From: Lachnospiraceae bacterium
GTDB lineage: Bacteria; Bacillota; Clostridia; Lachnospirales; Lachnospiraceae
Assembly (NCBI GenBank): GCA_902363675.1
Contig: CABJAV010000016.1
Coordinates: forward strand, 1-64,000
Direction: 5' to 3'
DNA length: 64,000 nucleotides
Shown piece by piece: positions 32,297 to 40,556 of this stretch. The position numbers and the translations under genes are program-made. The notes under the pieces are model-generated. The model did not search any database. It saw only the letters and a program-made list of their open reading frames with translations, and was not told the DNA's origin. How positions within the stretch are numbered: the stretch's first letter is position 1; each line of letters begins with the position of its first letter.

Positions 32297-33760
32297 ATGA
32301 ATTTACTATCACTCACAGCCGTCGAGCTGGGGAAGAAAATAAAAGCGCATGAAGTGACCGTGGAGGAAGCAACCAAAGCTGCACTCGATGCCATCCGCGC
32401 AAAAGAGCCGCAGGTCAACAGCTTTGTCACCGTGGACGAGGAAGCTGCCATGGCACGCACAAAAGAAGTACAGAAATTAATCGATGACGGAACGCTGACA
32501 GGACCGCTTGCGGGTGTACCGGTTGCTATCAAGGACAACATGTGCACCAAGGGAATGCTGACTACCTGCAGTTCCAAAATTTTATACAATTTTATTCCGA
32601 CTTACACGGCAGAGGCTGTTTTAAATCTCGAAAAAGCCGGAGCTGTGATCCTTGGAAAGACAAACATGGATGAATTTGCCATGGGAAGTACAACCGAGAC
32701 TTCCGCATACGGAGAGACAAAAAATCCATGGAATACCGGACATGTTCCGGGTGGCTCTTCCGGCGGAAGCTGTGCAGCAGTGGCAGCGGAAGAATGCTAT
32801 TATGCACTCGGTTCCGATACCGGCGGATCGATCCGCCAGCCGAGTTCTTTCTGCGGTGTGACCGGAATCAAGCCAACCTACGGAACGGTTTCCCGTTACG
32901 GACTGATCGCCTATGGTTCTTCCCTGGATCAGATCGGACCGGTGGCAAAGGATGTGACCGACTGTGCAACGATTCTCGAAGCAATTACTTCTTATGATAA
33001 AAAGGATTCCACTTCTGTAAAGAGAGAGGACACCGATTTTACTTCTGCGCTGGTGGATGATGTCAAAGGCATGAAAATCGGTATTCCGAGAGATTATCTC
33101 GGCGAAGGTCTCGATGCGGAAGTAAAGGATGCCATTCTTGCAGCGGCAAAGAAGTTGGAGGAAAAAGGCGCAATCGTCGAAGAGTTCGATTTAAGCCTTG
33201 TTGAGTACGCAATCCCTGCCTACTATGTCATTGCAGCGGCAGAGGCAAGCTCAAACCTTGCGCGCTTTGACGGTGTAAAATACGGCTATCGCACAAAAGA
33301 ATACGATGGTCTTCACAATATGTACAAAAAATCCCGTTCGGAAGGGTTCGGGGCAGAGGTAAAACGTCGTATCATGCTCGGATCGTTCGTATTAAGTTCC
33401 GGCTATTACGATGCGTATTATCTGAAAGCACTGCGTACCAAGGCACTCATCAAGCAGGCGTTTGACAAGGCGTTTGCAAAATATGATGTGATATTAGGAC
33501 CGGCAGCACCGACAACGGCACCAAAACTTGGCGAATCGTTGAGTGATCCGCTTAAGATGTATCTGGGCGATGTCTACACCGTATCGGTCAATCTGGCAGG
33601 TCTTCCGGGCATCAGCGTGCCTTGCGGACTGGACAAAAACGGACTTCCGATCGGCTTGCAGCTCATCGGAGACTGCTTTAAAGAAAAGAACATCATCCGT
33701 GCGGCATACAGTTTTGAACAGACAAGAACTTATCAGCACAGCCCGTTGGCAGAAGCGTAG
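32297..33760 (+). CDS. gatA: Asp/Glu-tRNA amidotransferase subunit A
   Basis: 487 residues. Glutaminase subunit of the amidase-signature family that releases ammonia for transamidation. The Ser-cisSer-Lys triad is visible as K79 (VPVAIKDNM), S154 (PGGSSGGS) and S178 (SDTGGSIRQPS). Full length for the family. AGGAGG precedes ATG 32297. It is 14 bases before gatB, so the three genes form one operon. Confidence 0.97.
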   Translation: MNLLSLTAVELGKKIKAHEVTVEEATKAALDAIRAKEPQVNSFVTVDEEAAMARTKEVQKLIDDGTLTGPLAGVPVAIKDNMCTKGMLTTCSSKILYNFIPTYTAEAVLNLEKAGAVILGKTNMDEFAMGSTTETSAYGETKNPWNTGHVPGGSSGGSCAAVAAEECYYALGSDTGGSIRQPSSFCGVTGIKPTYGTVSRYGLIAYGSSLDQIGPVAKDVTDCATILEAITSYDKKDSTSVKREDTDFTSALVDDVKGMKIGIPRDYLGEGLDAEVKDAILAAAKKLEEKGAIVEEFDLSLVEYAIPAYYVIAAAEASSNLARFDGVKYGYRTKEYDGLHNMYKKSRSEGFGAEVKRRIMLGSFVLSSGYYDAYYLKALRTKALIKQAFDKAFAKYDVILGPAAPTTAPKLGESLSDPLKMYLGDVYTVSVNLAGLPGISVPCGLDKNGLPIGLQLIGDCFKEKNIIRAAYSFEQTRTYQHSPLAEA

Positions 33761-33774
33761 AAAGGAGAGAAGAG

Positions 33775-35208
33775 ATGTCAAAAGAATATGAAACCGTCAT
33801 TGGACTGGAAGTCCATGTAGAATTAGCGACCAAGACAAAAATCTTCTGTGCCTGCTCAACTGCATTCGGAAGTGCACCAAACACCCACACCTGTCCGGTC
33901 TGTACCGGTATGCCGGGATCACTTCCGGTATTAAATAAAAAGGTCGTGGAATATGCGATGGCGGTCGGACTTGCAACCAACTGCCAGATCAACCAGTACA
34001 GCAAATTTGACCGGAAAAATTATTTTTATCCGGATAACCCGCAGAACTACCAGATTTCGCAGCTCTATCTGCCAATCTGCCACGACGGCGGTGTGGAGAT
34101 CGAGACGGAATCTGGCGGAAAGAAAACGATCGGTATCCATGAGATCCATATGGAAGAAGATGCCGGAAAGCTGGTACACGATGACTGGGAGGGCGTTTCC
34201 CTCGTCGATTACAACCGTTCCGGTGTTCCGTTGATTGAGATCGTATCCGAGCCGGACATGCGCTCCGCAGACGAAGTGATCGCTTACTTAGAGAAACTCC
34301 GCATGACCATCCAGTATCTGGGAGCCAGCGACTGCAAGATGCAGGAAGGTTCCATGCGTGCCGATGTCAACTTATCCGTTCGTGAAAAAGGCGCAAAGGA
34401 ATTCGGTACCCGTACAGAGATGAAAAATATCGGTTCCTTTAAGGCAATCGCCCGCGCGATCGAGGCGGAGACTGCCCGTCAGATCGACCTGATTGAATCC
34501 GGCGAGAAAGTCGTACAGGAGACACGCCGCTGGAACGATGACCAGGGGTATTCCTATGCGATGCGTTCCAAGGAAGATGCGCAGGATTACCGTTACTTCC
34601 CGGAACCGGATCTCGTACCGATTGTTGTCAGCGATGAATGGCTGCAGCAGATAAAGGACAACCAGCCGGAACTGCGGGATGAGAAGCTGGCGCGCTACGA
34701 GGCAGAGTTTGGACTGCCGGAGTATGATGCAAAGATCCTCACCGGAGAAAAGAAGCTGGCAGATCTCTTCGAGGAGACCACGGCTATCTGCAACAATCCG
34801 AAGAAAGTTTCCAACTGGCTGATGGGCGAGACGATGCGCCTGTTAAAGGAACATGATATGGATGCTACCGATATTTCCTTCTCACCGGAACATCTGGCAA
34901 AAATCATTCAGCTGACCGAGGCTGGAACGATCAACAACTCTGTTGCCAAAGAAGTATTTGAGAAAGTCTTTGCAGAGGATATCGATCCGGAGAAGTATAT
35001 CGAGGAGCACGGTTTAAAGAGTGACAACGATGAAGATGCGCTTCGTGCGACCATTGAGCAGATTGTAAAGGATAACCCACAGTCTGTTGAGGATTACCAC
35101 AACGGTAAGGAAAAAGCGATCGGATTTTTAGTCGGACAGACAATGAAAGCAACAAAAGGCAAGGCAAATCCAGGCATGGTCAATAAGATTTTAAAGGAAT
35201 TGTTATAA
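33775..35208 (+). CDS. gatB: Asp/Glu-tRNA amidotransferase subunit B
   Basis: 477 residues. Kinase and transamidase subunit that activates the mischarged aminoacyl-tRNA. Signature N-terminus YETVIGLEVHVELATKTKIF, Zn-like cysteines CACSTAFGSAPNTHTCPVCT, then GIHEIHMEEDAGKLVHD and MRADVNLSVR, with the tRNA-binding YqeY-like tail (about 330-477, ending TMKATKGKANPGMVNKILKE). Last gene of gatCAB. Confidence 0.97.
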   Translation: MSKEYETVIGLEVHVELATKTKIFCACSTAFGSAPNTHTCPVCTGMPGSLPVLNKKVVEYAMAVGLATNCQINQYSKFDRKNYFYPDNPQNYQISQLYLPICHDGGVEIETESGGKKTIGIHEIHMEEDAGKLVHDDWEGVSLVDYNRSGVPLIEIVSEPDMRSADEVIAYLEKLRMTIQYLGASDCKMQEGSMRADVNLSVREKGAKEFGTRTEMKNIGSFKAIARAIEAETARQIDLIESGEKVVQETRRWNDDQGYSYAMRSKEDAQDYRYFPEPDLVPIVVSDEWLQQIKDNQPELRDEKLARYEAEFGLPEYDAKILTGEKKLADLFEETTAICNNPKKVSNWLMGETMRLLKEHDMDATDISFSPEHLAKIIQLTEAGTINNSVAKEVFEKVFAEDIDPEKYIEEHGLKSDNDEDALRATIEQIVKDNPQSVEDYHNGKEKAIGFLVGQTMKATKGKANPGMVNKILKELL

Positions 35209-35248
35209 TCGTTAAATATAAAAGAACTATGAAAAAATCTGTGAAAAC

Positions 35249-35277
35249 TTGTCTTTGAAAAATAAATCACGTATAAT
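35249..35277 (+). promoter_or_regulatory. Promoter of clpX
   Basis: TTGTCT (35249-35254), 17 bp, TATAAT (35272-35277). It lies 108 bp before the clpX start. Confidence 0.7.
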
Positions 35278-35297
35278 GCTTTACAAGGGCAGAAGAA

Positions 35298-35330
35298 AGA
35301 ATGCACTTTCCGGAACAGGAAGTGCATTCT
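35298..35330 (+). promoter_or_regulatory. Leader hairpin of clpX
   Basis: AGAATGCACTTTCC...GGAAGTGCATTCT, a 13-bp stem with one bulge, inside the clpX leader about 20 bp after the promoter -10. No U tract, so a transcript-stabilising or regulatory leader stem rather than a terminator; it could also be a weak end for gatB. Confidence 0.45.
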
Positions 35331-35385
35331 CTGTTATATGGCAGGCGATGCCTGCAAGAATGCGTGAACGAAAAGGAGTGCAGCG

Positions 35386-36804
35386 ATGGCTGAAGATCAG
35401 AATAAAAATACAGTAGATGATACAACAAAGACAACCGAATACGAAGACGTATGTTATATATGCCGCCGACCGGAGAGTGTTGCAGGCAAGATGATACATA
35501 TTCAGGATAATATCTGCATCTGTAATGATTGTATGCAGAAGACGTTTGATACCATGAATACCGGTGGTTTTAACATGGGCGATATCATGAATATGAACAA
35601 TGGCAAGATGCCAAACATCAGCATGATCAATCTCGCCGACTTCCAGGGAGGCATTCCGCAGTCTCAGAAGATCAAGAAAAAGAAGCCGAAAGAGAAGAAA
35701 GAAGCACCGGTACTGGATATTCATTCCATTCCGGCACCACATAAGATTAAGGCAAGTCTCGATGAGTATGTAGTGGGTCAGGAACAGGCAAAGAAAGTCA
35801 TGTCCGTAGCAGTATATAATCATTACAAGCGTGTCATGTCTGACGATAAGGACGGTGTGGAAATTGAAAAGTCCAACATGCTTATGATCGGACCGACCGG
35901 TTCCGGTAAGACGTATCTTGTCAAGACACTGGCAAAACTTCTGGATGTGCCGCTTGCAATCACGGATGCAACATCTCTGACAGAGGCAGGTTATATCGGT
36001 GATGATATCGAGAGTGTTGTAAGTAAATTACTTGCAGCCGCAGACAATGATGTGGATCGCGCGGAGCACGGAATCATTTTTATCGATGAGATCGACAAGA
36101 TTGCAAAGAAACGCAATGCGAACCAGAGAGATGTCAGCGGGGAATCCGTACAGCAGGGAATGTTAAAACTTCTCGAAGGTGCAGAAGTAGAAGTTCCGGT
36201 TGGAGCCAGCAGCAAGAATGCCATGGTTCCGATGACAACGGTAGATACCAAGAATATTCTGTTTATCTGTGGCGGTGCATTTCCGGAGCTGGAAGAGATC
36301 ATCAAGGAGCGGCTGAACAAAGAAGCTTCCATCGGTTTTAAGGCAGACTTGAAAGACAAATATGATAACGAGGAGAATCTGTTGTGCAAAGTTACGGTGG
36401 ATGATGTTCGTAAATTTGGTATGATCCCGGAGTTTTTGGGACGTCTTCCAATTCTGTTTTCGCTCGAAGCTTTGACGGAAGATATGCTGGTGCGCATTTT
36501 GCAGGAACCGAAGAATGCAATCTTAAAGCAGTATAAGAAGCTGCTGGCGATGGACGAAGTAGACCTTGTCTTTGAGGAAGGCGCATTGCATGCGATTGCC
36601 CGCAAGGCAAAGGAAAAGAAAGTCGGAGCGCGTGCGCTTCGTGCAATCATAGAAGACTTCATGCTTGATATCATGTATGAAATTCCGAAGGACGACAACA
36701 TCGGACGGGTTACAATCACCGAGGATTACGTGGAGAAAAAAGGCGGTCCTCTGATCGAAATGCGTGGTGTTGCAGAACTTCCGGACAAAGAATCCAATCA
36801 ATAA
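35386..36804 (+). CDS. clpX: ClpX-type AAA+ unfoldase with long linker
   Basis: 472 residues against about 420 for usual ClpX. Zinc-binding domain C23-x2-C26 and C46-x2-C49; then a 60-residue Met/Asn- and Lys-rich linker (about 52-112); AAA+ domain with Walker A GPTGSGKT (169-176), pore loop GYIG (202-205, usually GYVG), Walker B IIFIDEID (230-237), a ClpP-docking IGF (316-318), and sensor 2 GARALR. It is not next to clpP or tig, so it may be a second ClpX that still docks ClpP. Own promoter and terminator. Confidence 0.85.
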   Translation: MAEDQNKNTVDDTTKTTEYEDVCYICRRPESVAGKMIHIQDNICICNDCMQKTFDTMNTGGFNMGDIMNMNNGKMPNISMINLADFQGGIPQSQKIKKKKPKEKKEAPVLDIHSIPAPHKIKASLDEYVVGQEQAKKVMSVAVYNHYKRVMSDDKDGVEIEKSNMLMIGPTGSGKTYLVKTLAKLLDVPLAITDATSLTEAGYIGDDIESVVSKLLAAADNDVDRAEHGIIFIDEIDKIAKKRNANQRDVSGESVQQGMLKLLEGAEVEVPVGASSKNAMVPMTTVDTKNILFICGGAFPELEEIIKERLNKEASIGFKADLKDKYDNEENLLCKVTVDDVRKFGMIPEFLGRLPILFSLEALTEDMLVRILQEPKNAILKQYKKLLAMDEVDLVFEEGALHAIARKAKEKKVGARALRAIIEDFMLDIMYEIPKDDNIGRVTITEDYVEKKGGPLIEMRGVAELPDKESNQ

Positions 36805-36810
36805 AAGAAA

Positions 36811-36846
36811 TGGGCAGACAGGGAAATTCCCGTCTGCCTGTTTTTT
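36811..36846 (+). terminator. Terminator after clpX
   Basis: GGCAGAC (36813-36819) pairs with GTCTGCC (36832-36838), with an inner GGGA/TCCC, then TGTTTTTT. Confidence 0.85.
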
Positions 36847-36967
36847 CATCTTTATAAATTTCCTTTCAAAATTTCCGTTATCCCCTAGATTATCGTTGAA
36901 AAAATTGCTATCATAAAGATAGTATGTTTTTTTAGAATATTTGAAATTAGTTCCTGAAGGAGGACAT

Positions 36968-38056
36968 ATGAAAATAATTCATTGTGCGGATCTGCATCTG
37001 GATTCGAAAATGACAGCGAATCTGAGCAAAGATCAGGCAAGAGAGCGCAAAAGAGAAATTTTACGTACGTTTACAAGAATGGTAGAGTATGCATCAAAAA
37101 ATGATGTGCGTGTAATTTTGATCGCAGGTGATTTATTTGATACAAGGAGCGTGTCGGCCATGGCGCGCAACACGGTGAGAGATACGATCAGTATGCATCC
37201 GGAAATTGATTTTTTGTATTTGAAGGGCAATCACGACAGTGATAATTTCCTCAACCGTATGGAAGAAATTCCGGAGAATCTGCTGCTTTTTGAGGATACG
37301 TGGAAGGCGTACCGTTATGGAAATATTGTAATTTCCGGTGTGGAGCTTACCCCGCAGAACCGTGCGATTATCTACAATTCCCTTGTTCTGAATCATGATG
37401 ATTACAATATCGTGACATTGCATGGACAGATCGGGGGCTATTATAGCAAGAACGAGACCGAAAATATCAGCCTAAATGATCTGAAAAATAAAAATATTGA
37501 TTATCTGGCGCTCGGCCATGTGCACAGTTTTGCAAATGCCAAGCTGGACAACCGTGGAATCTATTGTTACTGTGGATGTCTGGAAGGAAGAGGATTCGAC
37601 GAGTGTGGAGAAAAGGGCTTTGTACTTCTGGATATTGATGAGCAGACACATGAAGTGGATTACTCTTTTGTACCGATGGCGGCCAGAACACTGTATACGT
37701 TAGAGATTGATGCATCGGGTGTAATGACCACGCAGGAGGCGGCCAACCGCATTGAGCAGGCGATTGCACAAAAAGCATATCCATCCGGAAGTCTCGTGAA
37801 ATTTGTGCTGACCGGAGAAGTGGATGTGGATGCGGAAATCAATTGTGAGTATTTGCAGGATCTGTTTTCGGATTACTTCTATTTTGAAAAAGTATATGAT
37901 CATACGCATCTGAAAATTGATTACAATGAATATGAAAATGATGCATCATTAAAAGGCGAATTTATCCGGATGGTATTGCAGTCGGATCTCAGCGAAGAAC
38001 AGAAGACAGAGGTCATTCGCTGTGGCATTTTGGCGCTGTCCGGGGAGGAAATATAA
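36968..38056 (+). CDS. SbcD/YhaO-like metallophosphatase (DNA repair exonuclease)
   Basis: 362 residues. Mre11/SbcD-type nuclease: KIIHCADLHLDSKMTA (metal-binding D-x-H), LIAGDLFDTRS (GDxxD), FLYLKGNHDSDNFL (GNHD), IVTLHGQIGG and DYLALGHVHSF (GHxH). The C-terminal part (about 275-362) is the capping and ATPase-contact region. ATG 36968 has AAGGAGG five bases upstream. One base separates it from the Rad50/YhaN-like gene, its expected partner. Confidence 0.85.
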   Translation: MKIIHCADLHLDSKMTANLSKDQARERKREILRTFTRMVEYASKNDVRVILIAGDLFDTRSVSAMARNTVRDTISMHPEIDFLYLKGNHDSDNFLNRMEEIPENLLLFEDTWKAYRYGNIVISGVELTPQNRAIIYNSLVLNHDDYNIVTLHGQIGGYYSKNETENISLNDLKNKNIDYLALGHVHSFANAKLDNRGIYCYCGCLEGRGFDECGEKGFVLLDIDEQTHEVDYSFVPMAARTLYTLEIDASGVMTTQEAANRIEQAIAQKAYPSGSLVKFVLTGEVDVDAEINCEYLQDLFSDYFYFEKVYDHTHLKIDYNEYENDASLKGEFIRMVLQSDLSEEQKTEVIRCGILALSGEEI

Positions 38057-38057
38057 T

Positions 38058-40445
38058 ATGAAACTGATTTCTTGTCATATTGAAAATTTTGGTAAATTAT
38101 CGGACTTACGCGTCGATTTTGTGGAAGGAATCAATCTCTTTCATGAAATGAACGGATGGGGCAAAAGCACACTTGCAGCATTCCTTCGGGTCATGTTCTA
38201 TGGATTTGATTCGAAAAAAGAGTCGGGTTCCTTTGATAAGGAGCGTGTGGTATACCGGCCGTGGCAGGGAGGCACATATGGTGGTGAAGTAGACTTTTCT
38301 TATCAGGGAAAGGTTTACCGCATCAGCAGAACGTTTGGAAAGACGGAGAAAACAGATGCATTTCATCTGTATGATCTGATGACCAATCTGGAGTGTCACG
38401 ATTTCTCATCGGACATCGGAACAGAGATTTTTGGATTGGACAGTGCTTCTTTTAAAAGAAGTGCTTTTATCGCACAGAATGACTGTGAGAGTGGTTCTAC
38501 GGATGGAATCAATGCAAAGCTTGGCAATCTGGCCGAGAACACGAACGATATCAATAATTTTGATACCGCACAGAAGAAGATTCATGATCGTATGAATAAG
38601 CTTTCGCCGGATCGGGCGACCGGTTCCATGAAAAAGCGTAAGAATACGATCACGCTTCTGACCGAGGAACTTCGCAGCTATGATGCGGCAGAAAAAGCGA
38701 TGGAAGATTTATCTGCCAGACTTGCGGACAAGCAGGACCAGAGAAAGGAACTTTCCAATATTCGTGCCAAGTATGCGAAAGCATTACAGGTGGCCAGTGA
38801 GGAGAGCCGCAGGGAAGGGTTAAAGCAGAATTATGCTGTAATCTGTGAGGAAGAGGAGCAGTGCAAAAAGAACCTGAAAGCATACGATGAGATTTTTGAA
38901 AACCGGGTTCCGGAAGATTCGGAGTTTGAAGAAAAGAATCAGGAAGTGCAGATGCTTGGTGTGTTGAAGACTACCCTGTACAATCTGGGACTGACAGATG
39001 AGGAAAAAGCGCAGTATGAGAAGCTTTCCGATATGTTTGGCGACGGATATCCAAAGGAATCCGAAATTGAAGCGATGGATCAGGAACTGGAACGTCTCGG
39101 CAAAATGCGGGAAGAAAAGATGCAGCTTGAAACAAAAATTTCTTATTTTGAAGCCATGGCAATGAAGCATGAGGAGCCTATGGTGATGATGAACCGCAGA
39201 CTTCCGCTTTTGATCATTGCAATTTTATGTCTGGTTATTGGAATTGGTGTTTCCGTGGTATCATTTTTCGTTCCGGCGCTTGCAAAATTTTCGTGGGTCG
39301 TTCTGACGGTTGGCATTGCAGTCGCAGTATTGGGCATCGTGCTTCTGATCGCAAGGACAGCACTTGCTTCCGCAGATGGCCGCCGTGCACGGGAACAGAA
39401 GATTAAGCAGGAAGAAGAACAGAGAAAGCTGCGGGAGCCGGTTGAGGCAATTCAGAAGACGATGGAGGAAGCTTCGGAGGAATCCCAGCGCATTGAAGAA
39501 AAGGTTGCGGAATTTTTGGGACAGTATCATATTTTCTGTGCACCGGCAGATGCCCGTTCGAAACTTTATGAACTGAAAAATCTGTTGCAGGAATATGAAA
39601 GGTTAAAGACCAGAGCCGCAAGAAGTGACGCTGCAAGAGAAGAGTTTGATAATACCAGAAATGAACTTCTGAAATTTGGAGAAGAAGCAGGAATTGATTT
39701 TGGAGAAGACATTGCTGCGGGACTTAGCAGACTGCAGATGAAAGCTACCGAATACCGGCTTGCCAGCCGTGCCTGCGAGCAGGCAAAGACGAAAAAAGCT
39801 GAGTTTGAAAAAGAACACAATATGGAAGAACTTTCGAGCATTGAACGTTGTCCGTATACACTCGATGAGCTGAATATGATGATTCAGGATGTGGACGAAC
39901 GGATGGAGGAAGTACGAGTCGGAATTGAGCAGTACAGCCATCAGATCGAGGACTTGCAGGAACAGCTGGACATCCGGGATGAAAAGGAGCAGCAGCTGGA
40001 TATCTGCAGAAGAGAGCAGGAGCAGGAAGGGCATCATTACGAGGTGCTTGCTCTGACACAGTCGTTCTTGCAGACGGCGAAGGAACAGTTCTCGGCGCGT
40101 TATCTTGGACCAATTGAGAATGGATTTGGAAAATATTATGAACTTTTGACAGGTGACCACAGTGGAGACTGGATGGTCGATGCAAACATTGCCGTACAGA
40201 TGAAGGAACAGGGCGAGATGCGGGAGACGAAGTGGCTTTCTGCAGGATATCAGGATCTGCTTGGTATCTGTATGCGTCTGGCATTAGTGGATGCGATGTA
40301 TCCGGACGAAAAGCCGTTCCTTGTGTTAGACGATCCGTTTGTAAATCTGGATGAAGAAAAAGTTGTGCATGGAAATGAACTGTTGAGCAAAATCGCCGGG
40401 GAGTATCAGATTTTGTATTTTACATGTCATTCCAGCCGTATGTAA
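38058..40445 (+). CDS. SbcC/YhaN-like ATPase with a membrane hairpin
   Basis: 795 residues. Rad50-like layout: N-terminal KLISCHIENFGKLSDLRVDF and Walker A NGWGKST (about 38-44), long coiled coils (about 195-370 and 470-690), C-terminal signature LSAGYQDLLGICMRLALVDA and Walker B PFLVLDDPFVNLDEE. In the middle, where Rad50 has its zinc hook, there are two transmembrane helices (about 390-435, LPLLIIAILCLVIGIGVSVV and WVVLTVGIAVAVLGIVLLIA). This matches the YhaN type, a membrane-tethered DNA-processing ATPase acting with YhaO. Function in this host is inferred. Confidence 0.82.
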   Translation: MKLISCHIENFGKLSDLRVDFVEGINLFHEMNGWGKSTLAAFLRVMFYGFDSKKESGSFDKERVVYRPWQGGTYGGEVDFSYQGKVYRISRTFGKTEKTDAFHLYDLMTNLECHDFSSDIGTEIFGLDSASFKRSAFIAQNDCESGSTDGINAKLGNLAENTNDINNFDTAQKKIHDRMNKLSPDRATGSMKKRKNTITLLTEELRSYDAAEKAMEDLSARLADKQDQRKELSNIRAKYAKALQVASEESRREGLKQNYAVICEEEEQCKKNLKAYDEIFENRVPEDSEFEEKNQEVQMLGVLKTTLYNLGLTDEEKAQYEKLSDMFGDGYPKESEIEAMDQELERLGKMREEKMQLETKISYFEAMAMKHEEPMVMMNRRLPLLIIAILCLVIGIGVSVVSFFVPALAKFSWVVLTVGIAVAVLGIVLLIARTALASADGRRAREQKIKQEEEQRKLREPVEAIQKTMEEASEESQRIEEKVAEFLGQYHIFCAPADARSKLYELKNLLQEYERLKTRAARSDAAREEFDNTRNELLKFGEEAGIDFGEDIAAGLSRLQMKATEYRLASRACEQAKTKKAEFEKEHNMEELSSIERCPYTLDELNMMIQDVDERMEEVRVGIEQYSHQIEDLQEQLDIRDEKEQQLDICRREQEQEGHHYEVLALTQSFLQTAKEQFSARYLGPIENGFGKYYELLTGDHSGDWMVDANIAVQMKEQGEMRETKWLSAGYQDLLGICMRLALVDAMYPDEKPFLVLDDPFVNLDEEKVVHGNELLSKIAGEYQILYFTCHSSRM

Positions 40446-40453
40446 ATTGATAG

Positions 40454-40530
40454 TGTCAAGTTTTCTATGAAAACTTGACATGTAGCGTCAGCCCATTTGC
40501 TGAAAGCAAATTATGCATGGGCTGATGTTC
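40454..40530 (+). ncRNA. Two-hairpin intergenic motif, copy 2
   Basis: Hairpin 1: TGTCAAGTTTTC (40454-40465), loop TAT, GAAAACTTGACA (40469-40480). Linker TGTAGCGT. Hairpin 2: CAGCCCA (40489-40495) with TGGGCTG (40518-40524), inner TTTGCT/AGCAAA around GAA, then ATGTTC. Compared with copy 1 the loops and linker are kept while stem pairs change together. It lies between the YhaN-like gene and the GH42 gene. Confidence 0.6.
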
Positions 40531-40556
40531 GATATTCAAGGAAAAGAGGGACAAAC

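Noticed and set aside
35991..36719. 242-residue minus-strand open frame inside clpX
   Set aside because: Shadow of the ClpX AAA+ domain; no start signal and a Ser-rich composition typical of antisense frames.
39603..40284. Overlapping minus-strand frames of 185 and 179 residues in the YhaN-like gene
   Set aside because: Antisense of coiled-coil coding sequence whose plus strand carries conserved ATPase motifs.
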